Below, piece after piece: positions 8,419-17,315 of a stretch of 60,342 nt of DNA. This DNA comes from Exilibacterium tricleocarpae. Its GTDB lineage: Bacteria; Pseudomonadota; Gammaproteobacteria; Pseudomonadales; Cellvibrionaceae. Every line of letters starts with the position of its first letter. The first letter of the stretch is position 1. The notes beneath the pieces were generated by a model. The model searched no databases. It was not told the origin of the DNA and was given only the letters and a program-made list of their open reading frames with translations. The stretch covers positions 1-60,342 of the forward strand of contig NZ_ML660116.1 of assembly GCF_007004655.1 (NCBI RefSeq), written 5' to 3'. The translations under genes were made by a program, and so were the position numbers.

Positions 8419-11358
8419 ATGAACAAAAAACTTCTTAGCGCGTTATTGGTGTACCAACTTTTTGTGGCTGTGCAGTCACATGCCATTTCGGAAAGCGAGG
8501 CCGTCGACAGTCTGGCCCAGGGGTGTTATCTGCTCAAATCCCCCGCAACCGGCCGCTACGTCAAACAGTATCATTCCGGCGGCATCGAAAACGACGGCGA
8601 GAGCTTTGCGTTTTACGCCACTACGCCAGCAGAGGCTAACCGCTTCTTTTTCAAACCCACCATGTTCAAACACTTTATGCTAACCAACCGGGCCGGCCGC
8701 TACCTGGCGTCGCGGCTGCCGGCGGAACCCACCGCCGGCACCGGCCCCGGCAAATTTTCCGAGTGGAAGTTCACCGCCGTTGCCCGGGGCAACGACCAGT
8801 TCTACTACCGCCTGCGCGGCTCGGGTCTGGGGCGGGACCTGCGCCACCATTTTGTCACCAACCGCTTCTACTTTTTTGATCTGCTCAATCCGAATAACAA
8901 TGACAGCGAAGACCTATTTGAACTGGTTCCCGCAACCGACTGCGTCGGTCATCCCGAAATGGAGGTCAACGTCAGCGGCAATACCGACGTTCTAAAAGGC
9001 GATATCAACGGCCCCGTGCGCGGTTTTATCGACCCCCACACCCATATCACGTCCTATGAATTTATGGGCGGCAAATTTATGGCCGGCGAGCCCTTCCACC
9101 GCTGGGGTGTGGCCTCGGCACTGAGCGACAGCAGCGACATTCACGGACCCTGGGGCGCGCTCGATATCATCGGCAACTTCTACGCGCAGAACGATGCCAA
9201 CTTCCGCTACGACACCCGCGGTTGGCCGGAATTTCCCTACTGGCCCACGCACACCGATCAAAGCCATATGGGCTACTACTACCGATGGATCGAGCGGGCT
9301 TATTTGGGCGGCCTGCGTATCATGGTCTCCCATGTAGTGGAGAACAAGGTGTTGTGCACAATCCAGTCCACCGTCAACCCCGCCAGCTGGATCAACCCCA
9401 ACAGTTGCGAAACCATGGATAGCGTGCGCCTGCAATTGCAGCGGCTGCGCGAGATGCAGGACTATATCGACGCCCAGGCCGGCGGTCCCGGCGCTGGTTT
9501 TTTCCGCCTGGTATCATCGCCGCAGCAGGCCCGGGCAGTGATCGCCGACGGTAAACTGGCGGTGGTTATCGGCGTCGAGGCGTCTGAAATTTTCGATTGC
9601 GGCATCCAGACCACCTGTACCCGCCAGAGCATCGAAAACCAATTGCAGGAACTTTATGCTGCGGGCGTGCGCAGTATTTTCCCCGCCCATAAGTTCGACA
9701 ACCAGCTCTCCGGTTCCCGCGTCGAGGATGGCCTGATCAACGCCGGACAGTTTTTCAGCGCCGGCTATTTCTTCGACACCGAACAGTGCGACGACCATAC
9801 CCGCGGCGCGCATATGACATCGGGTTTCCCGGTAGTCGGTGAAATCCCCGTGCTCGGCGATATCGTCAACGGCATTCTCGGCAACCCCGAGTACGACGGG
9901 ACCATCAAACACTGCAATCAACAGGGCCTGTCGGAGCTGGGGGTATACCTGGTCAACCGGATGATCGATATGGGCATGATTATCGAACTCGATCACGCCA
10001 GCACCAAGGCGGCCGACCAGATCATGGAGATCGTCGAAGCGCGCAACTACAGCGGTATCGTATCCGCCCACAGTTGGATGGACAGGGCGCCGGACGGCAG
10101 CCTGCACAACAACACCGTGCGCCTGGCACAAGCCGGCGGCTTTATCACACCCTACAACTGGGAAACCCCCAGGATCGCCGGCGACATCGGCGAGTACCTG
10201 GACCTGGTCGAAACAACGCCCTATCTCAACGGTGTCAGCTTCGCCACGGATATGAGCGGTCTCGGCACCCAGGCCGGACCCCGCGCCGACGCCGCGGAAA
10301 ATCCGCTCAACTATCCTTTCACCACCGAGTTCGGGCTGGTTTTCGACAAGCAGAAATCCGGCAATCGTATTATCGACTACAACACCGAGGGCGTGGCCCA
10401 CTTCGGCATGGTAGCCGATCACCTGCAGGACATTCGGGAACAGGCACCGGCACGTATCTATGAAGCCGTCATGAATTCGGCCGAGGCCTATCTGCAAATG
10501 TGGGAGCGGGCCGGGGCAAATACCGATACCGATTACTATGATCCGCTGGAGCTGGAAGTACGGATCGTCAATCGCGCCACCGGCAAGTGCCTGGATATCC
10601 CCGGCACTGACAACGGCGTCGTGGACGGTCAGCGGGTAAATCAATGGGACTGCGCCCACCAGGCAGCCGACCAGCGCTGGATTTTCGACAAAGCCAACGG
10701 CATGCTGCGCAACAGCGTCAATCCAAACCTGTGCCTGGATGCCCGCGCGCCATCCAACGGTAGCGATGTCAGCCTGCGCACCTGTGAAGACAGCGATAAC
10801 TCCCGCTGGGTTTACGACGGCTACGTACTGCGCAGTAAAAACAATACCAACTACACGCTCGATGCCGGCACCAATACCCGCAATGGCGATCGGGCCCTGA
10901 TGTGGTGGAACCACGGCGGTCACAACCAGGACTGGGAACTGCGCGCCGAGCGGGAAGCCTATGTGTGGACCAGCTTCCGCACTCACATGGGTAGCGGCTG
11001 TCTGGAGGTCGAGGGCGGCAACCTCACCAACGGCACCCACCTGAAACTCGGTCGTTGCGACAACACCGACAAGCAGAGCTGGTTCTACGAACCCGGCAGC
11101 GGCCTGTTACGCAGCGCCCTCGGTTCCAATAAGTGTATGGATATACCGAGCTTCAATACCGCAAACGATACCGATATCGTTCTCTGGGACTGCAACCATG
11201 GCGCCAATCAGCAGTGGAGTCTCGACAACGGGGTTTTCCGTTCGCGATTCGACCCGAATAAAGTCATAGACGCAAACAGCGGCTCTCACGGTGCCGATAT
11301 CTCGGTCTGGGACTATCACGGCGGCGATAATCAGCGCTGGCGCGCAGTTTTGCACTGA
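8419..11358 (+). CDS. Secreted membrane dipeptidase-like amidohydrolase with two C-terminal ricin-type beta-trefoils
   Basis: ATG 8419 is chosen over the frame start TTG at 8407. It follows a GAGAG and begins a signal peptide (MNKKLLSALLVYQLFVAVQSHA). The 979-residue protein has an N-terminal trefoil-like region (about 25-175), then a metal-dependent hydrolase core: DPHTH with His207 and His209 as likely first metal ligands, a central VIGVEASEIF region, ELDHAS and VSAHSWMD. This pattern resembles membrane dipeptidase/amidohydrolase TIM barrels. From about residue 715 there are six QxW-type repeats (DQRW, SRW, NQDW, KQSW, NQQW, NQRW), enough for two ricin B-type lectin domains. It likely cleaves an amide or peptide bond in material held by the lectins. 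The exact substrate is unknown. Confidence 0.8.
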   Translation: MNKKLLSALLVYQLFVAVQSHAISESEAVDSLAQGCYLLKSPATGRYVKQYHSGGIENDGESFAFYATTPAEANRFFFKPTMFKHFMLTNRAGRYLASRLPAEPTAGTGPGKFSEWKFTAVARGNDQFYYRLRGSGLGRDLRHHFVTNRFYFFDLLNPNNNDSEDLFELVPATDCVGHPEMEVNVSGNTDVLKGDINGPVRGFIDPHTHITSYEFMGGKFMAGEPFHRWGVASALSDSSDIHGPWGALDIIGNFYAQNDANFRYDTRGWPEFPYWPTHTDQSHMGYYYRWIERAYLGGLRIMVSHVVENKVLCTIQSTVNPASWINPNSCETMDSVRLQLQRLREMQDYIDAQAGGPGAGFFRLVSSPQQARAVIADGKLAVVIGVEASEIFDCGIQTTCTRQSIENQLQELYAAGVRSIFPAHKFDNQLSGSRVEDGLINAGQFFSAGYFFDTEQCDDHTRGAHMTSGFPVVGEIPVLGDIVNGILGNPEYDGTIKHCNQQGLSELGVYLVNRMIDMGMIIELDHASTKAADQIMEIVEARNYSGIVSAHSWMDRAPDGSLHNNTVRLAQAGGFITPYNWETPRIAGDIGEYLDLVETTPYLNGVSFATDMSGLGTQAGPRADAAENPLNYPFTTEFGLVFDKQKSGNRIIDYNTEGVAHFGMVADHLQDIREQAPARIYEAVMNSAEAYLQMWERAGANTDTDYYDPLELEVRIVNRATGKCLDIPGTDNGVVDGQRVNQWDCAHQAADQRWIFDKANGMLRNSVNPNLCLDARAPSNGSDVSLRTCEDSDNSRWVYDGYVLRSKNNTNYTLDAGTNTRNGDRALMWWNHGGHNQDWELRAEREAYVWTSFRTHMGSGCLEVEGGNLTNGTHLKLGRCDNTDKQSWFYEPGSGLLRSALGSNKCMDIPSFNTANDTDIVLWDCNHGANQQWSLDNGVFRSRFDPNKVIDANSGSHGADISVWDYHGGDNQRWRAVLH

Positions 11359-11385
11359 CGCAGGTTTTCAATCAGGTATTATCGA

Positions 11386-11406
11386 GGGACTGGCTTAGCC
11401 AGTCCC
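11386..11406 (+). terminator. Hairpin after the amidohydrolase gene
   Basis: Perfect 9-bp arms GGGACTGGC/GCCAGTCCC around a TTA loop lie about 27 bases after the stop. There is no T-run, so it may be a weak or Rho-assisted terminator. Confidence 0.45.
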
Positions 11407-11505
11407 CGAACCTTATCATCAGGGGCAGTATTCGCAGGTAGTATCCACTATGCCTCCCGCCAGTTACCGCTGCCGGCAGCACCAACCAATCCTTATGCGG
11501 TGCTG

Positions 11506-11784
11506 TTACCCGCGTCCCAGTCGATACGGCTCGCTGCCGTTGCTGATGCTGATGCTGATGCTGATATGGTTGCGGTCGCTCGCGCTGCCATACATACGCG
11601 CCGTGCCGTTGTGATCCGAACTCCAGGGATAGAGGTAATACCAGTGAGTTTGCAGTTGGTCGTAATTATCCAGTGAATCCTTATCTATCACAATTTCCCA
11701 GCGTTCCGCCTGTGTTTGGCTGGCACCTAGAACAACACCCAATACAAGACATAACAGAAATCTATGCCATTTTCGGTATCGCAT
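11506..11784 (-). CDS. Small secreted protein of unknown function
   Basis: The 92-residue product begins at ATG 11784, the second Met of the frame, because this places a normal signal peptide at the N-terminus (MRYRKWHRFLLCLVLGVVLGASQTQA) after an upstream GAGGAGA. The mature part (about 65 residues, ERWEIVIDKDSLDNYDQ...) is polar with several Trp and Tyr. Near the C-terminus a GATGCT-type hexanucleotide repeat encodes an Ile-Ser run (ISISISIS), which may be prone to slippage. I recognise no family. It lies between two unrelated genes and could be exported to the periplasm. Confidence 0.6.
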   Translation of the reverse strand: MRYRKWHRFLLCLVLGVVLGASQTQAERWEIVIDKDSLDNYDQLQTHWYYLYPWSSDHNGTARMYGSASDRNHISISISISNGSEPYRLGRG

Positions 11785-12029
11785 TTTCTGTCTCCTCGAA
11801 TTGAGTCGCCACTGATGGCGTAAGGCCATTGACGCCGGCGACGCTTATCGGGGGAGTAGTCTACAGCCCTCGGACAAGGTTGTCAGAATTCACACTTCTG
11901 CGGAAATACTCGAATCACCGATGCCGCGCAGTCTCCAGATACCAGACGATCGGCCGCTAAGGAACTGGTACCACCGGCGGCCGCTGCCGGTAGATAGCAT
12001 TCACCGCAGCCGGGCGCCTTGCCCGTATG

Positions 12030-12824
12030 TTACTTCAACAGTTGTGCGTACAGGCCGGTGACTTCGTTCATGCCTCGCAACATCGCATCAGTGGTACCGG
12101 TGACCACCTGGACCAGGCGTTTGCTCGACAGGCTCATAACCCCGTCAAACCCCTTGACGGCGTACCTGAGCTGCCCTTTCACCCGGTCCAGCCGGCTCCG
12201 TATCTGCTCGGTATTGACCGGGCTCTCGTAAAGGTAATCGAGCATAGTCCCGTACTCGGCCAAGTCTGCAGCAAGCGCCGACTTACTCGTATCGACATTG
12301 ATCCCCCAATGACTGGCGAGGAAGTTCTTGGCAATACGCTGCGACAGCATGCGCTGGCGGCCGGCAACGTTGATCAACTCCGCCTTGGTGGTACCGGACA
12401 GGACCTGCAGTTTTCCCACATAAGCGTGGGCGGCAGCCAGTAACGTGTCACTGCGCTCAATCAACAGGGCCGCGCTTTCTTTGCTGACCTCGCCCAACGC
12501 CAGGGTTTTGTACGGCAGCCACAATTGCTCTACCGCATCCAACTCCCCGCGCACCGCAGCGCCGGGAGCAAACTGCTGCAGGGCAGCGTGATTGCGATCA
12601 AATTCATTGATGCTGCGGTTGAGCACCTTGGCACCACGACCGGACTGCGGTTGTAAGCCCATCAACAAATACGACTGCGCAATGCGCTGCGACAACATGC
12701 GTTGGCGTCCGGCTATATTGATGGCATCTCCCATGGTGATGGCGGGGTCCTGGACCCGGGCGGCACCCGCCGCCGCCAGCCCCAGCGCGGCGCTCAGCAG
12801 TAACGTCAATAGTCGAGTTATCAT
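12030..12824 (-). CDS. Periplasmic protein with two PilJ/NarX-type methyl-accepting N-terminal domains
   Basis: ATG 12824 is preferred over the frame start at 12860, because GAGGAC lies about 10 bases upstream and a signal peptide follows (MITRLLTLLLSAALGLAAAGAA). The mature ~240 residues contain the same signature twice: NIAGRQRMLSQRIAQSY at about residue 35 and NVAGRQRMLSQRIAKNF at about residue 155. This is the helical four-helix-bundle domain found at the N-terminus of PilJ and in the nitrate sensor NarX, where the equivalent region binds nitrate or nitrite. Here it occurs without any kinase, HAMP or methyl-accepting signalling part and without a membrane anchor. It may be a soluble periplasmic ligand-binding protein. 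No neighbour suggests a partner. Confidence 0.8.
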   Translation of the reverse strand: MITRLLTLLLSAALGLAAAGAARVQDPAITMGDAINIAGRQRMLSQRIAQSYLLMGLQPQSGRGAKVLNRSINEFDRNHAALQQFAPGAAVRGELDAVEQLWLPYKTLALGEVSKESAALLIERSDTLLAAAHAYVGKLQVLSGTTKAELINVAGRQRMLSQRIAKNFLASHWGINVDTSKSALAADLAEYGTMLDYLYESPVNTEQIRSRLDRVKGQLRYAVKGFDGVMSLSSKRLVQVVTGTTDAMLRGMNEVTGLYAQLLK

Positions 12825-13369
12825 AGCGGAACTGTCCTCATAATGTTCATACACCCACACCTCGTAAAAGCCGGTTGCCCGGCCAGTCTTTTTTCACAAA
12901 CCCGTTTCAGCACTTCTATCTTTGCGATGCTGTTTTCACATCGCAGCTTCGAGTAACAACTGCGATTCCTGGTAACGCCTTTATCAGCCTTCTATCAGCC
13001 TTCTATCAGTCTTTTGCAATTCTTTTGCCACCAGTCCACGGCATAAGTTTGTAATGACCCGAAGCCGCGCAACTGCGGGCAGGGTAGCGATACCGCGCAA
13101 TCGCCGCCGCCCCCGATCGACCCAATACAGTGCGACGACCGTGCATCAGGGCATTAAAATAGCGCAACAGTCATCACATTCCCGCCCCGTTTGCGCCCGA
13201 CTGCCGCCGCATCCGGTCTCCGCGCCCAGTCACAGGGCGGCGGCGCACAAAACCTCATTTGGCATCATTCAGCTTATGTTCATTTCCGCGGGCATACATT
13301 ACTCGCCACTAAAGCCATTCCCGGTTGCGGGAGCGGCATGACTCTTCGGGCGATGCGGGGGCCTGGGCA
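12825..13369. other. Intergenic region between divergent genes
   Basis: These 545 bases separate the minus-strand PilJ-domain gene from the plus-strand envelope operon, so promoters for both should be here. The only clear structure is a short tandem repeat at about 12982-13011, in which a TATCAGCCTTC unit occurs two and a half times. The open frame across 13054-13341 is Arg/Pro-rich and has no supporting features. Confidence 0.4.
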
Positions 13370-14782
13370 ATGCAGAGCATTCGTTTGCGTTACTTGACAC
13401 TGTGTGTGATTTGTTTGGCACTGCTATCAGGGAACAGCCATGCCACCGAGCGCACACTGCTCAAAAGCAGCACTCTGCAACGCTGGATAACCACGGACCT
13501 ACTCTCCTACCTCACCTTCGAATTCAACAATCACCCGCGCTTCAAAGGGCAAAAACTCGCGGTAAAAGCCGAAGGGGGCGACCGCCTGGCAGCAGCCCTG
13601 CACGATACCTTGCAGGACCGGTTGTTGAATGTCAGCGGCCTGCAATTGGTTTCCACATCCGCCCGCAGTAATTTCAATCCCACCGGCCCCAACAGTATCG
13701 ACGACCTGACCTGCAACACTGCGCACGGTGCAGATTACTACCTGCGCCTCAGCGTCACGAACCTGGGCACCTCGAAAACTGAAGTGCGACTGCTGATCGA
13801 GGACGCCGCCAGCGGCGCTGCGGTGACAGGCTTTGGGAAACAATGGCAGGGGCGGTTGTCGCGCCACGAGCGGCGCCTGCAGCGGCAAAAACACAGCGCC
13901 CGGACACCGCTGGGCACCACCGACCAGCCCTACAGAGCCAGCCAGCCCGAATTGGCGGCACGGCACCTGGCGCTTCATATTGCCTGCGGCCTGCGACCCG
14001 AGGTCGGCACTGTGACGGCTATTTACTGGCAGGCGCCCGCGGTCTCCTCGATCAGTTTCGATAACACCCTGACAATCGCCAGACACTACCTGCACAGCTT
14101 CCGGGAGTTTACTTTGGCGCAACAACCGCAACAGGCCGACGTCACGCTGCAGCCCCAGGAGGCGCCGCTCGGACCCGGCCTGCACCAGCTTTGGCTCACC
14201 GGTGTAGCCGCCAACTCGAACACCCCGCTGCCCGGTGTCAATGCTGTGGCTTATATGGCGATAGAGGACCGCGCGGCCGGCGTGCTGCATCGCCGCCGGA
14301 TCGAGCAGCCGGGAGAACTGACAGCCGGCATCCTGCCGCCGGCCATCGAGCCGGCACCGCCAACAATTACCACACCGCGCAGCGACCAGCCAAACAGTGA
14401 TCCCCTGGATGCCCTACAGGTCAATGTCGTGGAGGTGGAACAAAAAACCCGCCGCGGGCAGCGCGCCGATCTCTACTTCACGTTGCGCATTCGCAATCAG
14501 TCGGACTGGCCCATCGCCTATTCGTTTACGCTCTCGGGCGGTCACTTCGACCGTTGCCGTCCCTACAACCGCGACTACCGTCACGAAAAGTTCGGCACCC
14601 TGCGCGAGACCATCGGCCCCGGTGAGACACAGGTGGAGGAACTGGTGATCCGCGACCTGCAACACAATCCCGGTCGCCTGTCCTCGCGCCACAAATGTGC
14701 CGGCGTGGTGGACCTCGACGGCTTCGAGAAATTCGCGTTGCGCGGCAACAAAGTTATCGACTATGTCAACTGGTCTCTCTAG
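13370..14782 (+). CDS. Secreted protein of unknown function, first gene of the TolQR-like envelope operon
   Basis: ATG 13370 has a GGGGG shortly upstream and starts a signal peptide (MQSIRLRYLTLCVICLALLSGNSHA); the frame itself opens at a TTG in 13325. The 470-residue product is predicted periplasmic or outer-membrane associated. The first ~200 residues (KLAVKAEGG...LHDTLQDRLL..GADYYLRLSVTNLG) loosely recall CsgG/FlgO/LpoB-like folds that act as outer-membrane-side assembly factors; this resemblance is tentative. The C-terminal ~120 residues (VNVVEVEQKTRRGQRADLYFTLRIRNQSDWPIA) look like a beta-sandwich. It begins a run of nine plus-strand genes with short gaps or overlaps; the next gene starts 28 bases downstream. 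Confidence 0.6.
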   Translation: MQSIRLRYLTLCVICLALLSGNSHATERTLLKSSTLQRWITTDLLSYLTFEFNNHPRFKGQKLAVKAEGGDRLAAALHDTLQDRLLNVSGLQLVSTSARSNFNPTGPNSIDDLTCNTAHGADYYLRLSVTNLGTSKTEVRLLIEDAASGAAVTGFGKQWQGRLSRHERRLQRQKHSARTPLGTTDQPYRASQPELAARHLALHIACGLRPEVGTVTAIYWQAPAVSSISFDNTLTIARHYLHSFREFTLAQQPQQADVTLQPQEAPLGPGLHQLWLTGVAANSNTPLPGVNAVAYMAIEDRAAGVLHRRRIEQPGELTAGILPPAIEPAPPTITTPRSDQPNSDPLDALQVNVVEVEQKTRRGQRADLYFTLRIRNQSDWPIAYSFTLSGGHFDRCRPYNRDYRHEKFGTLRETIGPGETQVEELVIRDLQHNPGRLSSRHKCAGVVDLDGFEKFALRGNKVIDYVNWSL

Positions 14783-14810
14783 ACCCGGACACACTGTGGA
14801 GACAAGTCCC

Positions 14811-15611
14811 ATGACACAGCTACTCGGTTTTGCAACAGGTTTTCTGATGTCGGTCGGTGTGGTTTTGTATGTTACCGGCGAGGCGCCCTGGCGCGATACG
14901 GTGTGTAAAGTGATGCCGGGGTGCGAGGCGGGTGCCGATACGGCCACAGCGCAACCGGAATCTGGCGCCATACCGAACCCCGGCGACAAATCCGGGCCCG
15001 TCGTCAAACCCAAACCTGTTGTCAAATCCGAGGCTGTTGCCAAACCGGAAACCAAAGCCAACCCAGAAACCAGAGCCAAGCCGGAGACCGAAGTCAAACC
15101 CCTCGTCAAATCGATGGCGAAAGCCGAACCGGCGACAAAATCGGTGAAAGATACCGCTGCGGCGACATCCCCCCAGGCAGCAAAGAAAGTAAAGCCGCTG
15201 CACCGGCCGGAAACAATCGTACCCCAGGAAAAAGCGCTGGTAACCGTGCCGACAGCACCGGCGCCAAAAATCTGGGATGCGCAAAGCGCGGCAACACCCG
15301 CCGGCGTATTGGCACCGCCGATCACCGGGCCCGAAACAACCGATCCGATACCGGCGGTTGCGCGAGCCGCGGCTGTGAACCAGGGTAATCAACAACACAT
15401 CTTTTGGCCGGCGTTCAACAACGCAGTCTCCGCCTCCGGCTTTGCGGAGCTGATCAACGAGAAAACCGGTCTCGATATCGCCGTAATCAAAGAGAGGCCG
15501 GGAAACTATGCCGTGGCAATTGCCTACGAGAATTTGCCGCAACTGCAGCAAAATCTCGACCTGATCGAGTTGGCAGTCGGAGTAAAGCCTCTGCAAGGTA
15601 GGCTGCCATGA
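14811..15611 (+). CDS. Single-pass membrane protein with Lys/Pro-rich linker and C-terminal SPOR-like domain
   Basis: ATG 14811 is preceded by GGAGA. The 266-residue protein has one N-terminal membrane helix (residues about 3-22, LLGFATGFLMSVGVVLYV), then ~150 residues dominated by Lys, Pro, Glu and Ala repeats of the KPEVKPETKA type, and a C-terminal folded part from about residue 195 (HIFWPAFNNAVSASGFAELI...GLDIAVIKERPGNYAVAIAY). The last part has the size and pattern of a SPOR-type peptidoglycan-binding domain, although I rate this only as likely. The linker is long enough to reach from the inner membrane into the cell wall. It overlaps the transglycosylase gene by 4 bases (ATGA), implying coupled translation and joint work on peptidoglycan. 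Confidence 0.65.
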   Translation: MTQLLGFATGFLMSVGVVLYVTGEAPWRDTVCKVMPGCEAGADTATAQPESGAIPNPGDKSGPVVKPKPVVKSEAVAKPETKANPETRAKPETEVKPLVKSMAKAEPATKSVKDTAAATSPQAAKKVKPLHRPETIVPQEKALVTVPTAPAPKIWDAQSAATPAGVLAPPITGPETTDPIPAVARAAAVNQGNQQHIFWPAFNNAVSASGFAELINEKTGLDIAVIKERPGNYAVAIAYENLPQLQQNLDLIELAVGVKPLQGRLP

Positions 15612-16402
15612 AAACTTATCACGCGGTATTACTGGTGTTGCTCGCCGTGGCGCAGCCGGCCCTGGCGCTTATCGACAACAGGGAACTGACCCGGGCCTGG
15701 CGCGACTACCAGAACCACTCGGCCGGCGCCGAACCGAACGCCGAGTTTCCCTATCAACGCTGTTTCGAACGGGCCGGTGCCGCCCACGATCTGCCGGTCA
15801 CACTGCTGTTGGCCGTGGCGCGGGCGGAAAGTGATTTCGATCCGCGGGCGCGGTCGCACAAGAACGCGCTCGGGCTAATGCAGATTCGCTGGCCCATTAC
15901 GGCAAAAGACCTGGGCATTTATCGCAAACGCGACCTCTATCAACCCTGCACCAATGTGGAGGCCGGCGCGCGCTATCTGCGGCGTCTGCTCGACCGCTAC
16001 CACGGCGACCTGCACCTGGCATTGGCAGCCTATAACTACGGCCCCGGTCGCATCAGTGCGCAAAAGGTCCCCGACGGCGCCCGCTGGTACAGCAGTTATG
16101 TGTATCGGCACCTGCGCTATGTCTTGGGCAAATCCGACAACGCCTCCAAGGCGCCGGGCGCCCGGCAGCACAAACAGCGCTATCTCGACGAACGCAAGCA
16201 GGTCGTCATGACGTTTCACCAGGCTTACCTCGCCAGAAATCTGCTCGAGTACCTGGAGGAGGCGTCTCCCGATTCCCGCTTCGAGTGGTTCCGGGCACCG
16301 CTCGGGCGCCATCAGGTAGTGATTCTCTATCGCGGCCCGAAAGAACACACCCGGGCTCTGGCGACGGTTCGCGGGCTGGGTATTCCGGTGGAGCGAAGAT
16401 GA
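15608..16402 (+). CDS. Lytic transglycosylase, SLT domain
   Basis: The 264-residue protein has a signal peptide (MKTYHAVLLVLLAVAQPALA) and a central SLT/Slt70-type domain. The catalytic Glu is Glu74 in VARAESDFDPRA, followed by ALGLMQI, an NVEAGARYL block and LALAAYNYGPGRI. This order is diagnostic of GH23 enzymes that cut the glycan strands of murein without hydrolysis. The C-terminal ~80 residues (after KAPGARQHKQRY) are outside the domain and include ARNLLEYLEEASPDSRFEW. It overlaps the upstream SPOR-like gene by 4 bases and precedes the rest of the envelope operon. In this setting it likely opens the wall locally for a trans-envelope assembly rather than for general turnover. Confidence 0.9.
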   Translation: MKTYHAVLLVLLAVAQPALALIDNRELTRAWRDYQNHSAGAEPNAEFPYQRCFERAGAAHDLPVTLLLAVARAESDFDPRARSHKNALGLMQIRWPITAKDLGIYRKRDLYQPCTNVEAGARYLRRLLDRYHGDLHLALAAYNYGPGRISAQKVPDGARWYSSYVYRHLRYVLGKSDNASKAPGARQHKQRYLDERKQVVMTFHQAYLARNLLEYLEEASPDSRFEWFRAPLGRHQVVILYRGPKEHTRALATVRGLGIPVERR

Positions 16403-16465
16403 CGTTTTTTAAATTTCTATACAGGGATTTTTCCATGCAATCTGTTGACACAAAGGGTGGCAATC

Positions 16466-17302
16466 ATGAGTAAACGAAAAGTGGTAGGTGTTCTGGGCAG
16501 GGCCGCGGTGGTGGCCTTGATTGTCGGCCAGGGGTCGGCCTGGGCCATGCAGCAAAGAGGTGCTGACGGCCGCCCGCAAATCAACCTGTTTCCCACCTCG
16601 GTGGTGGAAAGCCTCAGCGAGGCCTCCCAGGCTGCCAAGGATATGGAAACGGATATGTACGAAGTGGTTGCCGAGTTGGAAAAACAAAAAGAGGTCTACG
16701 ACCGCACCCAGTGCCAGGGCAGCACGGACAAGGGCTGCACCCAGTTGCGCCGCAATATTCGCCAGGCCTACAAAGATATGCTGGATGTAATGAAGGAGCG
16801 CATACCCACCATGCGCGCCACGCTCAATAACACCTCCGATATGATGGGCACCCGCATTCGCTCGGAACTCGGCCGCAAGATGACGCCGGGCGACGTGCAG
16901 CGCACCCTGGCCGGACGCGCCACCAAAAGCGGCCTGCCCAGTGTGTCCAGTCGCCCCTCGGCCCGGCAGGGCAAGCTGAGCAAGATGTTCTCGCGCTACT
17001 ACGACCTGGTCAGGCGCGGCGACAAGCAGGGCCAGGCCCTGCCGGTACTGGCGTCACAGATTTATATCGATTCCATGGAGTCCCTGGATTACCTGGACCT
17101 GATCGAGGCGGAAATCGGCTCGCAGAGCACGGAGCTGGTGTTGGAACTGGAATGGGGTGAACTCACCGACCAGCTCACCACCACCGTCGGCGAAGTGAAA
17201 ACCCTGTTGTGGGGAGAGGGCGAGACGGCGGAAGACATTCTGGACGTGGGCCTCGCCGAAGAAACGGTGGAAGAAAGCTACAGCGACCTTTTAGTAGACT
17301 AG
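16466..17302 (+). CDS. Secreted helical protein of unknown function in the envelope operon
   Basis: The start at ATG 16466 follows an AGGGTGG. The N-terminus (MSKRKVVGVLGRAAVVALIVGQGSAWA) is a signal peptide. The mature ~250 residues are mostly charged and helical in pattern, with a coiled-coil-like stretch (SEASQAAKDMETDMYEVVAELEKQKEVYD) and two Cys about ten residues apart (TQCQGSTDKGCTQL) that could form a disulfide. The C-terminal 60 residues are strongly acidic. I recognise no family. It lies 63 bases after the transglycosylase gene and 13 before the lipoprotein gene, inside the same operon, and probably works in the periplasm with their products. Confidence 0.6.
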   Translation: MSKRKVVGVLGRAAVVALIVGQGSAWAMQQRGADGRPQINLFPTSVVESLSEASQAAKDMETDMYEVVAELEKQKEVYDRTQCQGSTDKGCTQLRRNIRQAYKDMLDVMKERIPTMRATLNNTSDMMGTRIRSELGRKMTPGDVQRTLAGRATKSGLPSVSSRPSARQGKLSKMFSRYYDLVRRGDKQGQALPVLASQIYIDSMESLDYLDLIEAEIGSQSTELVLELEWGELTDQLTTTVGEVKTLLWGEGETAEDILDVGLAEETVEESYSDLLVD

Positions 17303-17315
17303 CGGGAGAAACGAG

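Noticed and set aside
9514-11040. Long minus-strand open frame of about 500 codons inside the amidohydrolase gene
   Set aside because: It lies opposite a well-supported gene with signal peptide, metal motifs and QxW repeats; the minus frame has no ribosome binding site and only a biased composition due to high GC codon use.
13054-13341. Open frame upstream of the envelope operon
   Set aside because: Arg/Pro-rich, no ribosome binding site, overlaps the operon's probable promoter region.
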